Shown: in pieces, positions 16,256 through 25,342 of the stretch
How the letters are laid out: each line of letters opens with the position of its first letter
How positions within the stretch are numbered: the stretch's first letter is position 1
Source: Streptomyces smyrnaeus
GTDB lineage: Bacteria; Actinomycetota; Actinomycetes; Streptomycetales; Streptomycetaceae
Direction of reading: 5' to 3'
DNA length: 64,000 bases
NCBI RefSeq assembly: GCF_017676345.1
Contig: NZ_JAFFZM010000013.1
Location: 124,001 to 188,000, forward strand
Notes under the pieces: generated by a model
Databases searched by the model: none
The model's input: the letters and a program-made list of their open reading frames with translations, nothing else
What the model was told of the DNA's origin: nothing
Position numbers and translations under genes: made by a program

Positions 16256-18667
16256 ATGAGCGCCGAATGGTCGTGGGTGTACGAAGGGTACGACCCGGCT
16301 GAGGAGCGCCTGCGCGAAGCGCTGTGCACGCTGGGGAACGGATATTTCGCCACCCGCGGAGCGTCACCCGAGTCCGTTGCGGACGACCACCACTACCCCG
16401 GCACCTACGCGGCCGGTTGCTACGACCGGCTGCCATCGGTGGTGGCGGGGCATCAGGTGGAGAACGAGGACCTGGTCAACCTCCCGAACTGGTTGCCCCT
16501 GCGCTTCCGCATCCGGGACGCGGTCGGCGGAGCCTCGGACTGGTGGTCGCCGGACCAGCCCGGCCTGCTGAGGTACCGGCAGTCTCTCGACCTGAAGGGA
16601 GGCAGCCTGACGAGAGATCTTCTGTGGGAGGACACGGCCGGACGCCGCCTGCGGGTCAGACAGCAGCGTCTCGTACATATGGGCGATTCGCATCTTGCTG
16701 CTCTGCGCACCACGTTCACCGCCGAGGACTGGTCCGGCGAGTTGGAGATCGAGGCGGAACTGGACGCCACCGTCACCAACAGCGGCGTGGCACGGTACCG
16801 GGAACTGGAGGGCAGGCACCTGACGTCACTCGAAGCCGGTGAGGCCGGTGGCGACGTGGTGTGGGTCCGCTGCCGCACGCGGAACTCGTGCATCACGGTG
16901 GCGCAGGCGGCGCGGCTGTGGTGTTCGGCGGGGGAGGGCTTGGTGCAGCCCGGGCCGAAGAGCGACGGCCGGGCCCGTCAACGGCTCCGTCTGCCTCTTC
17001 GCTCCGGCGTGAGCGTTCACGTGGACAAGACGGTGGCGATGTTCATGTCCGGAGACCGGGGGATCAGCGAACCCCTCGGCGCCGCCACCGAGGCGGTGGG
17101 CCGTGCTGCGGGCTTCCCGGAACTTCTGGTCTCCCACCGCCGGGCGTGGCGGCACCTGTGGCAGCGGGCGCATCTGGACGTTCCGGGTACGACGGGGCGC
17201 ATCCTGCGGCTCCATCTCTTCCACATCCTCCAGACGCTCTCCCCGCACACCGCGGGTCTCGACGTCGGTGTACCGGCCCGTGGGCTGCACGGAGAGGCGT
17301 ACCGGGGACATGTCTTCTGGGACGAGCTGTTTGTTCTCCCCTACTTCGACCTGCACTTTCCCGAGGTCTCCAAGGCGCTGCTCAACTACCGCCACCGACG
17401 GCTGCCCGCGGCGCGTCGCAACGCGAGCGAGGCCGGGCACACCGGTGCCATGTTCCCGTGGCAGAGCGGCAGTGATGGCCGCGAAGAAACACAGACCCTG
17501 CATCTCAACCCGCGCTCACACCGCTGGCTGCCCGACAGATCGCGGTTGCAGCACCATGTGGGCTCGGCGATCGCGTACAACGTCTGGCGGTACACCGAAA
17601 CCACCGGGGACCGGGAGTTTCTCCACACCAACGGTGCGGAGATGCTGCTGGAGATCGCCAGGTTCTGGTCCGGACTGGCCGAGTACGACCCCGAGTACGA
17701 GCGGTACCGCATCCGGGGAGTGATGGGCCCCGACGAGTACCACGAGGCGTACCCCGGCTCCGACCGGCCGGGGATCGATGACAACGCGTACACCAATGTG
17801 ACGGCTTCCTGGGTACTCACCCGGGCTCTGGAGTTGGTCGACGAGCTCCCGCAGCCGCGAAGAGACCACCTCTTCGCTGACCTGGCGCTCACCGCGGAAG
17901 AGCTGGAACGTTGGGAGGACGTTTCCAGGCGCTTGCGTGTCCCCTTCCACCGCGGTGTCATCGACCAGTTCGACGGCTACCACGCGCTGGCCGAGCTGGA
18001 CTGGGAGCGATATCGCACCCGCTACGGGGAGGTGCGCCGGCTCGACCGTCTCCTGGAGGCCGAGGGGGACGACGTCAATCGCTACCGAGTCTCCAAACAG
18101 GCAGACGCCCTGATGCTCGGCTACCTGTTCTCGCCTGCGGAGCTGGCTGCGGTCTTCCACCGGCTGGGGTACCGCCTCGACGACGAGACGTGGGACCGTA
18201 CGGTGGACTTCTACCTTCCCCGCACCAGTCACGGCTCCACGCTCAGCGGCCTGGTGCACGGCTGGCTGCTCTCGCGCGAACGCCGCCCCGATGCGTGGCG
18301 CTACATGCAGGAAGCGCTGGTGGGGGATGTGGCCGACGTCCAGGGTGGGACGACGCCCGAGGGGATCCACCTGGGAGCCATGGGCGGCACGCTGGACCTC
18401 GTGCAGCGAGGGCTGGCCGGACTGGAAGTCCGGGACAACACACTCCACGTCGACCCGGCACCCGTCCCGGAGCTGTGCACGTACGGCTTCTCCGTCCGCT
18501 TCCGCGAACACTGGGGAGTGAATGTCCAGATCCGCGGTGACAACCTGAAAGTAGGCCTCCCGCTGTCGGAGAGATCGCCTCTGCGCTTCTCCGTACGCGG
18601 CCGTGCCGTGACCGTGTTGCCGGGCGAGAGCCGCACCATCACCCTTGGAAGCTCGGCCGGGAGCTGA
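16256..18667 (+). CDS. Glycoside hydrolase family 65 phosphorylase
   Basis: An 803-residue GH65 enzyme. It has the N-terminal beta-sandwich (WSWVYEGYDPAEERLREALC, LGNGYFATRG), an (alpha/alpha)6 barrel with HVFWDELFVLPYF and MFPWQSGSDG, and the catalytic motif VMGPDEYHEAYPG, whose Glu is the general acid in maltose and kojibiose phosphorylases. A phosphate-site stretch reads YRVSKQADALMLGYL, and HGSTLSGLVHGWL follows. It should phosphorolyse an alpha-glucosyl disaccharide to beta-glucose 1-phosphate; maltose, trehalose or kojibiose cannot be distinguished here. ATG at 16256 fits the family N-terminus although GGAGGG is only 2 nt away; the frame extends upstream to 16109. No kinase or mutase gene lies next to it. 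Confidence 0.9.
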   Translation: MSAEWSWVYEGYDPAEERLREALCTLGNGYFATRGASPESVADDHHYPGTYAAGCYDRLPSVVAGHQVENEDLVNLPNWLPLRFRIRDAVGGASDWWSPDQPGLLRYRQSLDLKGGSLTRDLLWEDTAGRRLRVRQQRLVHMGDSHLAALRTTFTAEDWSGELEIEAELDATVTNSGVARYRELEGRHLTSLEAGEAGGDVVWVRCRTRNSCITVAQAARLWCSAGEGLVQPGPKSDGRARQRLRLPLRSGVSVHVDKTVAMFMSGDRGISEPLGAATEAVGRAAGFPELLVSHRRAWRHLWQRAHLDVPGTTGRILRLHLFHILQTLSPHTAGLDVGVPARGLHGEAYRGHVFWDELFVLPYFDLHFPEVSKALLNYRHRRLPAARRNASEAGHTGAMFPWQSGSDGREETQTLHLNPRSHRWLPDRSRLQHHVGSAIAYNVWRYTETTGDREFLHTNGAEMLLEIARFWSGLAEYDPEYERYRIRGVMGPDEYHEAYPGSDRPGIDDNAYTNVTASWVLTRALELVDELPQPRRDHLFADLALTAEELERWEDVSRRLRVPFHRGVIDQFDGYHALAELDWERYRTRYGEVRRLDRLLEAEGDDVNRYRVSKQADALMLGYLFSPAELAAVFHRLGYRLDDETWDRTVDFYLPRTSHGSTLSGLVHGWLLSRERRPDAWRYMQEALVGDVADVQGGTTPEGIHLGAMGGTLDLVQRGLAGLEVRDNTLHVDPAPVPELCTYGFSVRFREHWGVNVQIRGDNLKVGLPLSERSPLRFSVRGRAVTVLPGESRTITLGSSAGS

Positions 18668-18750
18668 CCGGTCGGCCCTTGTCAGCAACCGCGCCCGCAC
18701 CGGCGGTAAGCCTATGTGTGCGGGACAACGGCTACCGGAGGGGTGGCGTG

Positions 18751-20034
18751 ATGCAAGGCGGCCTGGGTGACCGGCCCCAGACGTGGGCCGAGCGCCGGGC
18801 GCCGGACGCGCCTGCCGACCACCAGCAACGAGGCCTCGTCGTGATCGGTGGCGGCTATGCGGGCGTGATGGCCGCGAATCGGCTGACGCAGCGCGTCGAC
18901 GTGACCGTGACGCTGGTCAACCCGCGCCCGGACCTTGTGCACCGGGTCCGCCTGCACCAGTTGGTGGGCGGGTCCGACGACGCGGTCGTCGCCTACCAGG
19001 ACGTGCTGTCCGAGCGGGTCAGGCTCGTGGTCGACACCGTCACCAGGATCGACGCGGCCGAGCGCAGCGTGAGGCCGGCGGCCGACAGCACGCTGCCCTA
19101 CGACTACCTGATCTACGCGGTGGGCAGCGGCAGCGCCGAACCGGGCGTGCCCGGCGCGGCTGAGTTCGCCTACCCGCTCGCCACGCTGGAGGAGGCCCAG
19201 CGGCTCCGGGCGACCCTCGACGCCACGCCTGCGGCGGCCCCCGTGACGGTGGTCGGCGCTGGTCCTACCGGCATCGAGATCGCCGCCGAGCTGGCGGATG
19301 CCGGCCGCCGGGTGACCCTGGTGTGCGGCGGCGTGCTCGGCCCGTACCTGCACACGCGGGGCCGACGCTCGGTCGCCAAGCGACTGGCCAAGCTCGGTGT
19401 GACGGTGATCGACGGCTCGGACGCGAAGGTGACGGCCGTGTCCCGCGACACCGTGCGGCTCGCGAACGGACGTGAGCTGCCGAGCGAGGTCACCGTGTGG
19501 ACCGTGGGCTTCGGCGTTCCCGACCTGGCCGCGCGCAGCGGGCTGAGCACCGACGCCGTGGGCCGGCTGCTCACGGACGAGACGCTGACGAGCGTGGACG
19601 ACGCGCGGATCCTCGCGGCCGGGGACTCGGCGGCACCGTCGAACCAGCCGCTGCGGATGAGCTGCCTGAACGCCACGCCGCTGGGCGCGCGCGCCGCCGA
19701 CACCGTGCTCAGCCGACTCGCGGGCAAGCACCCGGAGACCATCCACCAGGGGTTCTACGCCCAGTGCATCAGCCTCGGCCGGAGCGCCGGCATTTACCAG
19801 TTCGCCAACCGGTCGGACGTCGCCGTGTGGCTGCACGTCGACGAAGGCATGGGCGCCAGGATCAAGGAACTGGTCTGCAAAGGCATCCCCGGGCACCTGT
19901 CCAAGGAGGCGCACAGGCCCGGTTCGTTCCGCCTGCACCGCGCACCGGGAGGCGTCGCCAAGCGCCGACGGCTACTGCAGGCCAACGGCGCACACCACAC
20001 CGAGGCACCGACCGCTCCCGGCCGGGCGGGCTGA
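18751..20034 (+). CDS. FAD-dependent NAD(P)H oxidoreductase (NDH-2-like)
   Basis: A 427-residue flavoprotein with two Rossmann folds: GLVVIGGGYAGVMAANRL for FAD at about residues 29-46, and VTVVGAGPTGIEIAAEL for NAD(P)H. ILAAGDSAA is the second FAD contact. Its architecture is that of pyridine nucleotide-disulfide oxidoreductase family 2 (NDH-2/AIF-like), without a redox-active CxxxxC. ATG at 18751 follows GGAGGGG by about 7 nt. It ends 88 bp before the ECF41/SigJ sigma gene. ECF41 factors are typically linked to such oxidoreductases, so this is a likely regulatory target. Confidence 0.9.
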   Translation: MQGGLGDRPQTWAERRAPDAPADHQQRGLVVIGGGYAGVMAANRLTQRVDVTVTLVNPRPDLVHRVRLHQLVGGSDDAVVAYQDVLSERVRLVVDTVTRIDAAERSVRPAADSTLPYDYLIYAVGSGSAEPGVPGAAEFAYPLATLEEAQRLRATLDATPAAAPVTVVGAGPTGIEIAAELADAGRRVTLVCGGVLGPYLHTRGRRSVAKRLAKLGVTVIDGSDAKVTAVSRDTVRLANGRELPSEVTVWTVGFGVPDLAARSGLSTDAVGRLLTDETLTSVDDARILAAGDSAAPSNQPLRMSCLNATPLGARAADTVLSRLAGKHPETIHQGFYAQCISLGRSAGIYQFANRSDVAVWLHVDEGMGARIKELVCKGIPGHLSKEAHRPGSFRLHRAPGGVAKRRRLLQANGAHHTEAPTAPGRAG

Positions 20035-20122
20035 CCGGTGCCTGTCTCGAGGGGCTTGCTGTGAACGCACGCGAACGCGGTCGGCCGCCAAGGCCGACCG
20101 CGAAGGACGAGGAGAGTGACGA

Positions 20123-21022
20123 GTGTTGAGCGACGACGCCACCGAACCGGTGACCGAAACGTTCCTCGCCCACCGCAACCTGCTCTTCACCGTCGCCTAC
20201 GAGGTGCTCGGATCGGCGGCCGACGCCGAGGACGTCCTCCAGGAGACCTGGCTGCAATGGGCCAAGGCCGACCGGGGGCAGGTGCGCGACCAGCGCGCCT
20301 TCCTGGTGCGGATCACCACTCGCCAGGCGCTCAACCGGCTGCGCGCCATCAGGCGCCACCGGGAGGCGTACGTCGGCCCCTGGCTGCCCGAACCACTGAT
20401 CACCGCGCCGGACGTGGCCGAGGACGTCGAGCTCGCCGAGAGCGTGTCGATGGCCCTGATGCTGGTCCTGGAGACGCTGTCGCCGACCGAGCGGGCTGTC
20501 TTCGTGCTGCGCGAGGTCTTCGACATCGGCTACGACGAGATCGCCGCCGCCGTCGACAAGAGCCCTGCGGCCGTCCGCCAGATCGCCCACCGCGCCCGTC
20601 GGCACGTCGACGCCCGGCGCCCCCGCCAGATGGTCTCCTCGAACGAGGGCCAGGCGGTCCTGGAGTCCTTCCGGCGTGCCGTGGAGACCGGGGACTCGCA
20701 GGCCCTCCTCGACGTGCTCGCCCCCGAGGTCGTCCTGATGAGTGACGGCGGCGGCCTCAAGCACGCCGCACAGCGGCCGGTGACCGGCGCCGAGCGCGTG
20801 GCCCGGATGTTCGCCGGCGGCATCGGCAAGGTCGAAGGCACGTTCACCACCGAACCGACCCTGGTCAACGGCCACCCGGCCCTGCTCGTGCGCATGGGCG
20901 GCGAGATCGACGGTGTCATGGCGATCAGTGTCGAGAACGGCCTCATCACCGGCCTCTACTACGTCCGCAACCCCGAAAAGCTGCCCCACGTCACTTCCGC
21001 AACCCCGCTCACTCTTCGCTGA
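20123..21022 (+). CDS. ECF RNA polymerase sigma factor, SigJ/ECF41 type
   Basis: A 299-residue sigma factor. Sigma2 has LGSAADAEDVLQETWLQW, and sigma4 has LSPTERAVFVLREVFDIGY and the helix-turn-helix DEIAAAVDKSPAAVRQIAHR. The C-terminal extension (about 185-290) is a SnoaL-like domain (VLESFRRAVETGDSQALLDV, NPEKLPHV) that in ECF41 proteins acts as a built-in regulator instead of an anti-sigma factor. GTG at 20123 follows GAGGAG by 8 nt. It lies downstream of the FAD oxidoreductase, the usual ECF41 partner type. Confidence 0.93.
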   Translation: MLSDDATEPVTETFLAHRNLLFTVAYEVLGSAADAEDVLQETWLQWAKADRGQVRDQRAFLVRITTRQALNRLRAIRRHREAYVGPWLPEPLITAPDVAEDVELAESVSMALMLVLETLSPTERAVFVLREVFDIGYDEIAAAVDKSPAAVRQIAHRARRHVDARRPRQMVSSNEGQAVLESFRRAVETGDSQALLDVLAPEVVLMSDGGGLKHAAQRPVTGAERVARMFAGGIGKVEGTFTTEPTLVNGHPALLVRMGGEIDGVMAISVENGLITGLYYVRNPEKLPHVTSATPLTLR

Positions 21023-21174
21023 GCACCAACGGACTGGGTCTCGGATCAGAAAAGGAAGCAAATTGATGACCATGACGGCGCATGGATCGGTTTCGCTGCT
21101 GCCCCTGCACTGCGCCGACCGGGGCAGTCGGGAGGTCGCCGACCTGGTCGGTTCCTGGCCGGTGACAGGGCACC

Positions 21175-21410
21175 GTTCATCACTGGCAGCGTGTCCACCA
21201 TCGCTGGGGGCCGGTTGGCCGGACGGCGTTCCAATTGGCGAGCCGGCTGCGGATGTCGCGTTCGAGCGCTTGGACGGAGCGGTGGACACCGTGCTTGAGC
21301 TTCTCTTGCGTGAGTTCGGCCAACCACCGCTCCACGAGGTTCGGCCACGCCGAACTCCTGGTGTGCCAGCAGCCACTGCTTGACGGCGGGTGTCTTGTGG
21401 GTGACCCGCC
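21175..21410 (-). pseudogene. IS630-family transposase C-terminal fragment
   Basis: The minus strand gives HKTPAVKQWLLAHQEFGVAE, then, after a frame change, NLVERWLAELTQEKLKHGVH and QALERDIRSRLANWN. This is the end of the DDE domain of IS630 transposases, including the final Glu in NLVERW. Start, catalytic aspartates and stop are missing. Confidence 0.75.
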
Positions 21411-21486
21411 GTTGTACTCATTGGCGCCGAGGGGGGCCGTGCCCTCGCGGGAAAGCGATGGCAGCGGGATGCCCGGGGTGGTTGGA

Positions 21487-21715
21487 GCCTGAACCTCTCA
21501 TGAGCTGCTCCTGCTGACCAATACCCACACGAACAGCAGGGCAAGATCGACATCTCCCGGCTGGCGCAGCACTTCCGGGCGGTCGGAATCGTCCGGGAGA
21601 AGGGCGACGAAACCTATCGCGTCTTCCTCAAGACCCACGCGCTCACTCCGAGCGCCTGCTGGATGATCGGCAACTCGCCGAAGGGGTCGAGGGCCTGCCT
21701 GTGCGGGAGATATCG
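21487..21715 (+). pseudogene. HAD-superfamily hydrolase fragment
   Basis: Plus strand reads EQQGKIDISRLAQHFRAVGI, then REKGDETYRVFLKTH, then ACWMIGNSPK. The last is HAD motif III (GNSPKSD type). The N-terminal nucleophile motif is absent and the frame runs on into the end of the adjacent TetR gene. A truncated relic. Confidence 0.6.
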
Positions 21716-21748
21716 GATGATCACGCAGAGCGGTGGGGCACTGGTGCC

Positions 21749-22387
21749 TCAGGCGCCGGGGGTCCCCGGCGCGCCGTATCGGGCGAGCATGGTCAGCACC
21801 GCTTGGTCGACCGCGTTGGTGATGGCGGAGTCGTCGGGCTCCCAGCGCGCGAGCAGCATCCGCGGCCAGAACACGTAGTTGGAGATCATCCCGAGGAACT
21901 GGGTCGCCGCCATCTCCGCATCGTCGAGCCGTGCCGTGCCGGCGGCGTTTTCCGCTTCCAGGTAGCGGCGGACCGATTCGAAGTAGGGCATCTTGCCGAG
22001 ATTGAACTGGGTCTCGCCGAGTCCGGGGAAGCGCGGTACCTCGGCGATGACGATGCGGAAGAGGGCGGCCATGCCGGGCTGGGTGAGAAGGTCCACGTAG
22101 CGGCGTCCGATGGTCTCAAGTCCTGCGCGGAGGTTCCCTGGCTGGGGGAGGGGCGCCTCCTCGTCGTCGACCTTCCAGTATTCGGTGACGATCGCCTCGA
22201 ACAGAGCCGCCTTGGTGGTGAATTGCTTGAACAGAGTCGCCCGCGACACTCCGGCCGCCTCGGCGATGCGGGCCAGCGAGGTGCCGTCGTAGCCGGAGTC
22301 GAGGAACAGCTTCGTCGCTGCCTCGATGATGGACGTCCGCTTCTGCGCTGCCACGCGCCGGTGGTATTCCGAAGGCTGTGCCGTCAT
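21749..22387 (-). CDS. TetR family transcriptional repressor
   Basis: A 212-residue regulator. N-terminal helix-turn-helix: IIEAATKLFLDSGYDGTSLA and RIAEAAGVSRATLFKQFTTK. The C-terminal domain has GLETIGRRYVDLLTQPGMAA, as in the TetR_C group with a conserved FRIVIAE. ATG at 22387 fits the family; the frame is open further but passes through the operators. It is divergent from the SDR gene at 22503. Two matching palindromes (GGTGAGTCA..TGACTCACC) in the 115-bp gap indicate autoregulation and repression of the SDR gene. Confidence 0.93.
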   Translation of the reverse strand: MTAQPSEYHRRVAAQKRTSIIEAATKLFLDSGYDGTSLARIAEAAGVSRATLFKQFTTKAALFEAIVTEYWKVDDEEAPLPQPGNLRAGLETIGRRYVDLLTQPGMAALFRIVIAEVPRFPGLGETQFNLGKMPYFESVRRYLEAENAAGTARLDDAEMAATQFLGMISNYVFWPRMLLARWEPDDSAITNAVDQAVLTMLARYGAPGTPGA

Positions 22388-22411
22388 GCCCTCCAGTATG
22401 CCTCTCGCTGC

Positions 22412-22435
22412 AAGGTGAGTCACTTGACTCACCTT
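22412..22435. promoter_or_regulatory. TetR operator 1
   Basis: An 11-bp inverted repeat, AAGGTGAGTCA and its complement around a 2-bp CT centre, 25 bp from the TetR start. It repeats at 22462. Confidence 0.85.
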
Positions 22436-22461
22436 CAGCCTGCTCTTACCTTGTGAGAGGA

Positions 22462-22481
22462 GGTGAGTCACTCGACTCACC
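22462..22481. promoter_or_regulatory. TetR operator 2
   Basis: GGTGAGTCACTCGACTCACC, the same palindrome as operator 1 with one changed pair, 21 bp before the SDR start. Centre-to-centre distance from operator 1 is about 48 bp. Confidence 0.85.
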
Positions 22482-22502
22482 ATTAGCCTGGAAGGAAGCA
22501 TC

Positions 22503-23291
22503 ATGGGGCGCTTTGAGGGCCAGACCGTCATCGTCACGGGCGGCAGCGGGGGTATGGGCAGCAGTCATGTGCGGGGCTACCACGCCGAGGGGGCGAACGT
22601 CGTCATTGTCGGCCGCGACGACGACGCCGGCCGCGATCTCGCTGCTCAGCTCGGTCATCGGGCTCTGTCCTTTCACCTGGATGTCGCCAGCGAGGGCGAC
22701 TGGGAGGCACTGGTGCGAGAAGTCGAAGGCCACTTCGGGCCGATCACCACCCTGGTGAACAATGCGGGCGTCCAGAACCCGGCGGCCCCTATCGAGCACA
22801 CCGAACTCCGCACCTGGGAGCACACCTTCAGCGTCAATGTCACCGGCCAGTTCCTCGGCATCAGGGCCGTGGCTCCGTCGATGCGCAGGGGCGGCGGCGG
22901 AACCATCGTCAACATCGCCTCGACCATGGCCCACGTCGGCACGGCCTTCTACGCCCCCTACGCCGCCAGCAAGTGGGCCGTGCGCGGGCTGACCAAGACG
23001 GCCGCGCTGGAGCTGGGGCGGGACAACATCCGGGTCAACTCCATCCACCCCGGCGTCGTCTCCACACCGCTGATCAACGAACCCACCGTCGCAGGCCAGC
23101 CGGCCATCGCCGACTTCTACTCGCCCGATCCTTTCGCCATTCCCCGCCTCGCCGAACCCTCTGAGATCACCCGCCTGTTGCTCTTCATCACCTCCCGGGA
23201 CGCATCTTTCGCCACCGGCTCGGAATTCGTCCTGGACGGGGGCCTGCTGCTCGGCCCTGCACTGCAACCCGAAGCCGACATCGCAGCTTGA
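22503..23291 (+). CDS. SDR family oxidoreductase
   Basis: A 262-residue classical short-chain dehydrogenase. Cofactor motif VTGGSGGMGSSHVRGY near residue 11, LVNNAGV in the middle, catalytic Ser in IVNIAST and the YAPYAASKWAVRGL active-site Tyr/Lys pair; PG motif SIHPGVVSTPL. An Arg in VGRDDD after the second strand suggests NADP(H). GGAAGGA precedes the ATG. It is divergent from the TetR gene and flanked by two of its operators, so it should be induced by that repressor's ligand, perhaps its own substrate. Confidence 0.93.
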   Translation: MGRFEGQTVIVTGGSGGMGSSHVRGYHAEGANVVIVGRDDDAGRDLAAQLGHRALSFHLDVASEGDWEALVREVEGHFGPITTLVNNAGVQNPAAPIEHTELRTWEHTFSVNVTGQFLGIRAVAPSMRRGGGGTIVNIASTMAHVGTAFYAPYAASKWAVRGLTKTAALELGRDNIRVNSIHPGVVSTPLINEPTVAGQPAIADFYSPDPFAIPRLAEPSEITRLLLFITSRDASFATGSEFVLDGGLLLGPALQPEADIAA

Positions 23292-23507
23292 GCCGGCATT
23301 GCAGTACGGAGCGTGCAGTCGCGGGTGCCCATCTTGTCTTGCTCAAGGCGAAGCGACTTGCCTTGCGATTCGGCAGGGTTTGGGGAGGGGCACGGCAGGC
23401 TCCTGTTGAGTCTTGTTCTGCGGGCACGTGATGCCGGCTCGTTCGGTCGGAACCGGGCGGTGAGCTGACGGTAGGGGAGCTGTGTGCCAGGTGCCGTCAG
23501 GGCTTCG

Positions 23508-24079
23508 GGGGAGAATGCGCCCGCGGAGGCGGCTATCAGTTGGTCGACGGCTATCGCACCCGCCTGACCGGGATGAGCGAGGGCGAGGCGCGGGCGCTGT
23601 TCTTCGCCGGGCTGCCCGGCCCGCCGCCGACCTGGGGCTCGCGGCTGAGATGACCGCAGCACGGCTGAAGCTGCTGGCCGCGCTGCCGACCGGACTGCGT
23701 GAGGAGGCCGAGCGGAGGGCGGCGGTGTTCCACCTGGATGCTCCCGGCTGGTAGCGGGAACCCGAGCAGACGCCGTATCTGCCCTTGTTCGTCGATGCGG
23801 TGATCACCCAGCGTGCGGTGCACGTGCGCCACCGTCGCTGGCACGCGCCGCAAGAGGTGCGCCGCCGCCTTCGACCCTACGGCCTGGTTCTCAAGTCCGG
23901 TGTCTGGTACTTCGTGGCCGCTGGGAAGAACCGGATCGCGACCTACCGGGTGACCCGGTGGCGCGGGCAGTCGACTCCACCGCGACCGCCGCTGGGGCGA
24001 GGGATGGGTCGAGGTCGTCGCGCCGACCGAACTGCGTCAAGCCATGGCCGACACAGTGGGCGTACTTGCCGAAGCCTAA
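23508..24079 (+). pseudogene. WYL-domain (YafY-like) regulator, degraded
   Basis: The order GGYQLVDGYRTRLTGMSEGE, LFFAGLPG, RLKLLAALPTGLREEAERR, FHLDAPGW, REPEQTPYLPLFVDAVITQR, HAPQEVRRRLRPYGLVLKSG, WYFVAAG, and EGWVEVVAPTELRQAMADTV follows a WYL regulator. It lacks the N-terminal helix-turn-helix, carries an in-frame TAG after FHLDAPGW (near 23753) and at least two frameshifts. The final TAA is at 24077. Confidence 0.78.
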
Positions 24080-24089
24080 GGATCCGCCG

Positions 24090-24600
24090 GTGTGGGACAG
24101 GCGATCGGCTCACTCACCAGCAACATCAAATGAGGCGGCACACCCTGACGCCCGACCGCATCATCGACCACCTCGACCCTGCGCCCGCGCTCCAGCGACG
24201 CCAACAGTGCCCCCAAGGACACCGTGCTGATCGTGGACGGAACCCCGGTTCCCGCCCGCGGCCACACCAGCGCCGAGCAACCGAAGAACTACAGGTACGC
24301 AGCCAGCCACCAGGTCGTCTTCGACACCGACACCCGGCGCGTCACCATCGGCCGTCCCCTGCCCGGGAATCGCAACGACTGCAAGGCGTGGGAGCTGTCC
24401 GGCGTCAGGGATGCCGTCGGGAAGAACACGGTGCTCGGGGCGGCGGCTGCGGGGGCACCGGCCTGGTCACCCGCACCGCCACGAGAGCGGCCGGCCGAAC
24501 TTCCGGCAGGACGATTGCGCGCGGCTGCGCTGCAAAGGCGACGGCGTCCATCACGCCATTCTCGGCATCGCCCGCATGCACAACTGTCCTTGCTGGGTGA
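24090..24600 (+). pseudogene. IS5-family transposase, internally deleted
   Basis: LIVDGTPVPARGHT gives the first catalytic Asp, followed by EQPKNYRYAASHQVVFD and GRPLPGNRNDCKAWELSG. The middle is deleted and the C-terminal LRCKGDGVHHAILGIARMHN follows in a different frame. No intact protein is possible. Confidence 0.78.
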
Positions 24601-24650
24601 CGCAGGGACCAGCAGGCCATCCAGCACGACAGAGAGCGTTTACGGGATAC

Positions 24651-24974
24651 TCAGATGGGGTTGCAGTGGGAGCCGACGATATCGTTGTTGCTGCCCACGA
24701 CGACTTTGACGATCTCGCATTCGTAGAGCCAGCGTCGACTGTCCGGCTTCGTGATCAGAGTGTTTTCCATGGGTTCATGATTGATGAACAAGGGCGTGCA
24801 GTTGAATCCGTCCAGCATGTGCAGACCGGAGTCGTAGTCCAGGTGTCGGCACTGGTAGTCGCGGAATGCGACGGCGCTCGATGCGGGCGCGGTGACCCCG
24901 ATCGACGTCGCGGCGGCGAGCCCCACGGTGACGATGGCGATGACCGGACGGCGGACAAGCGATCGCAGGTTCAT
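24651..24974 (-). CDS. Small secreted protein of unknown function
   Basis: A 107-residue protein with a clear Sec signal peptide (basic MNLRSLVRRP, hydrophobic VIAIVTVGLAAATSIGV, likely cleavage after PASSA). The mature part is about 73 residues with four cysteines (YQCRHL, GFNCTPL, YECEIV, GSHCNPI), suggesting two disulfide bonds outside the cell. ATG at 24974 follows AAGGGGG. Flanking sequence is transposase debris on one side and an empty stretch (25077-25342) on the other. I do not recognise the family. Confidence 0.72.
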   Translation of the reverse strand: MNLRSLVRRPVIAIVTVGLAAATSIGVTAPASSAVAFRDYQCRHLDYDSGLHMLDGFNCTPLFINHEPMENTLITKPDSRRWLYECEIVKVVVGSNNDIVGSHCNPI

Positions 24975-25342
24975 GTGCGATTCCCCCTTCCTCTCGGGTC
25001 GCCTTGGCCCGCTTGCCGCCGCCTCCGCTGCCAGGACCAGGCGAGAACGACCTCTCAGCAGGGACATGCCCGGCACCCGCTCAAAGAAGCAGAAGCATTA
25101 CCGCTATTCACTCAAAAGCATTGCTTCCTCGCCAATACCCGCTGCTGCGGGCCTTCCTGGGCAAGAGTCGGCGCTCAGGATGGCGGAGGAACGCGCCGCA
25201 TGGCGTCCCGTCCGCGCGCTTCGCCGGTGTTGAGCACGGACAGGAAGTCGGATCTCACCTTCGCCGGGTCGGCGGCGTGTCCGGGCTCGGGTCAGTCTTG
25301 CCCGGCCAGTGAGTAGGCCCTCGCTCTTGTAGCCTCATCCGG

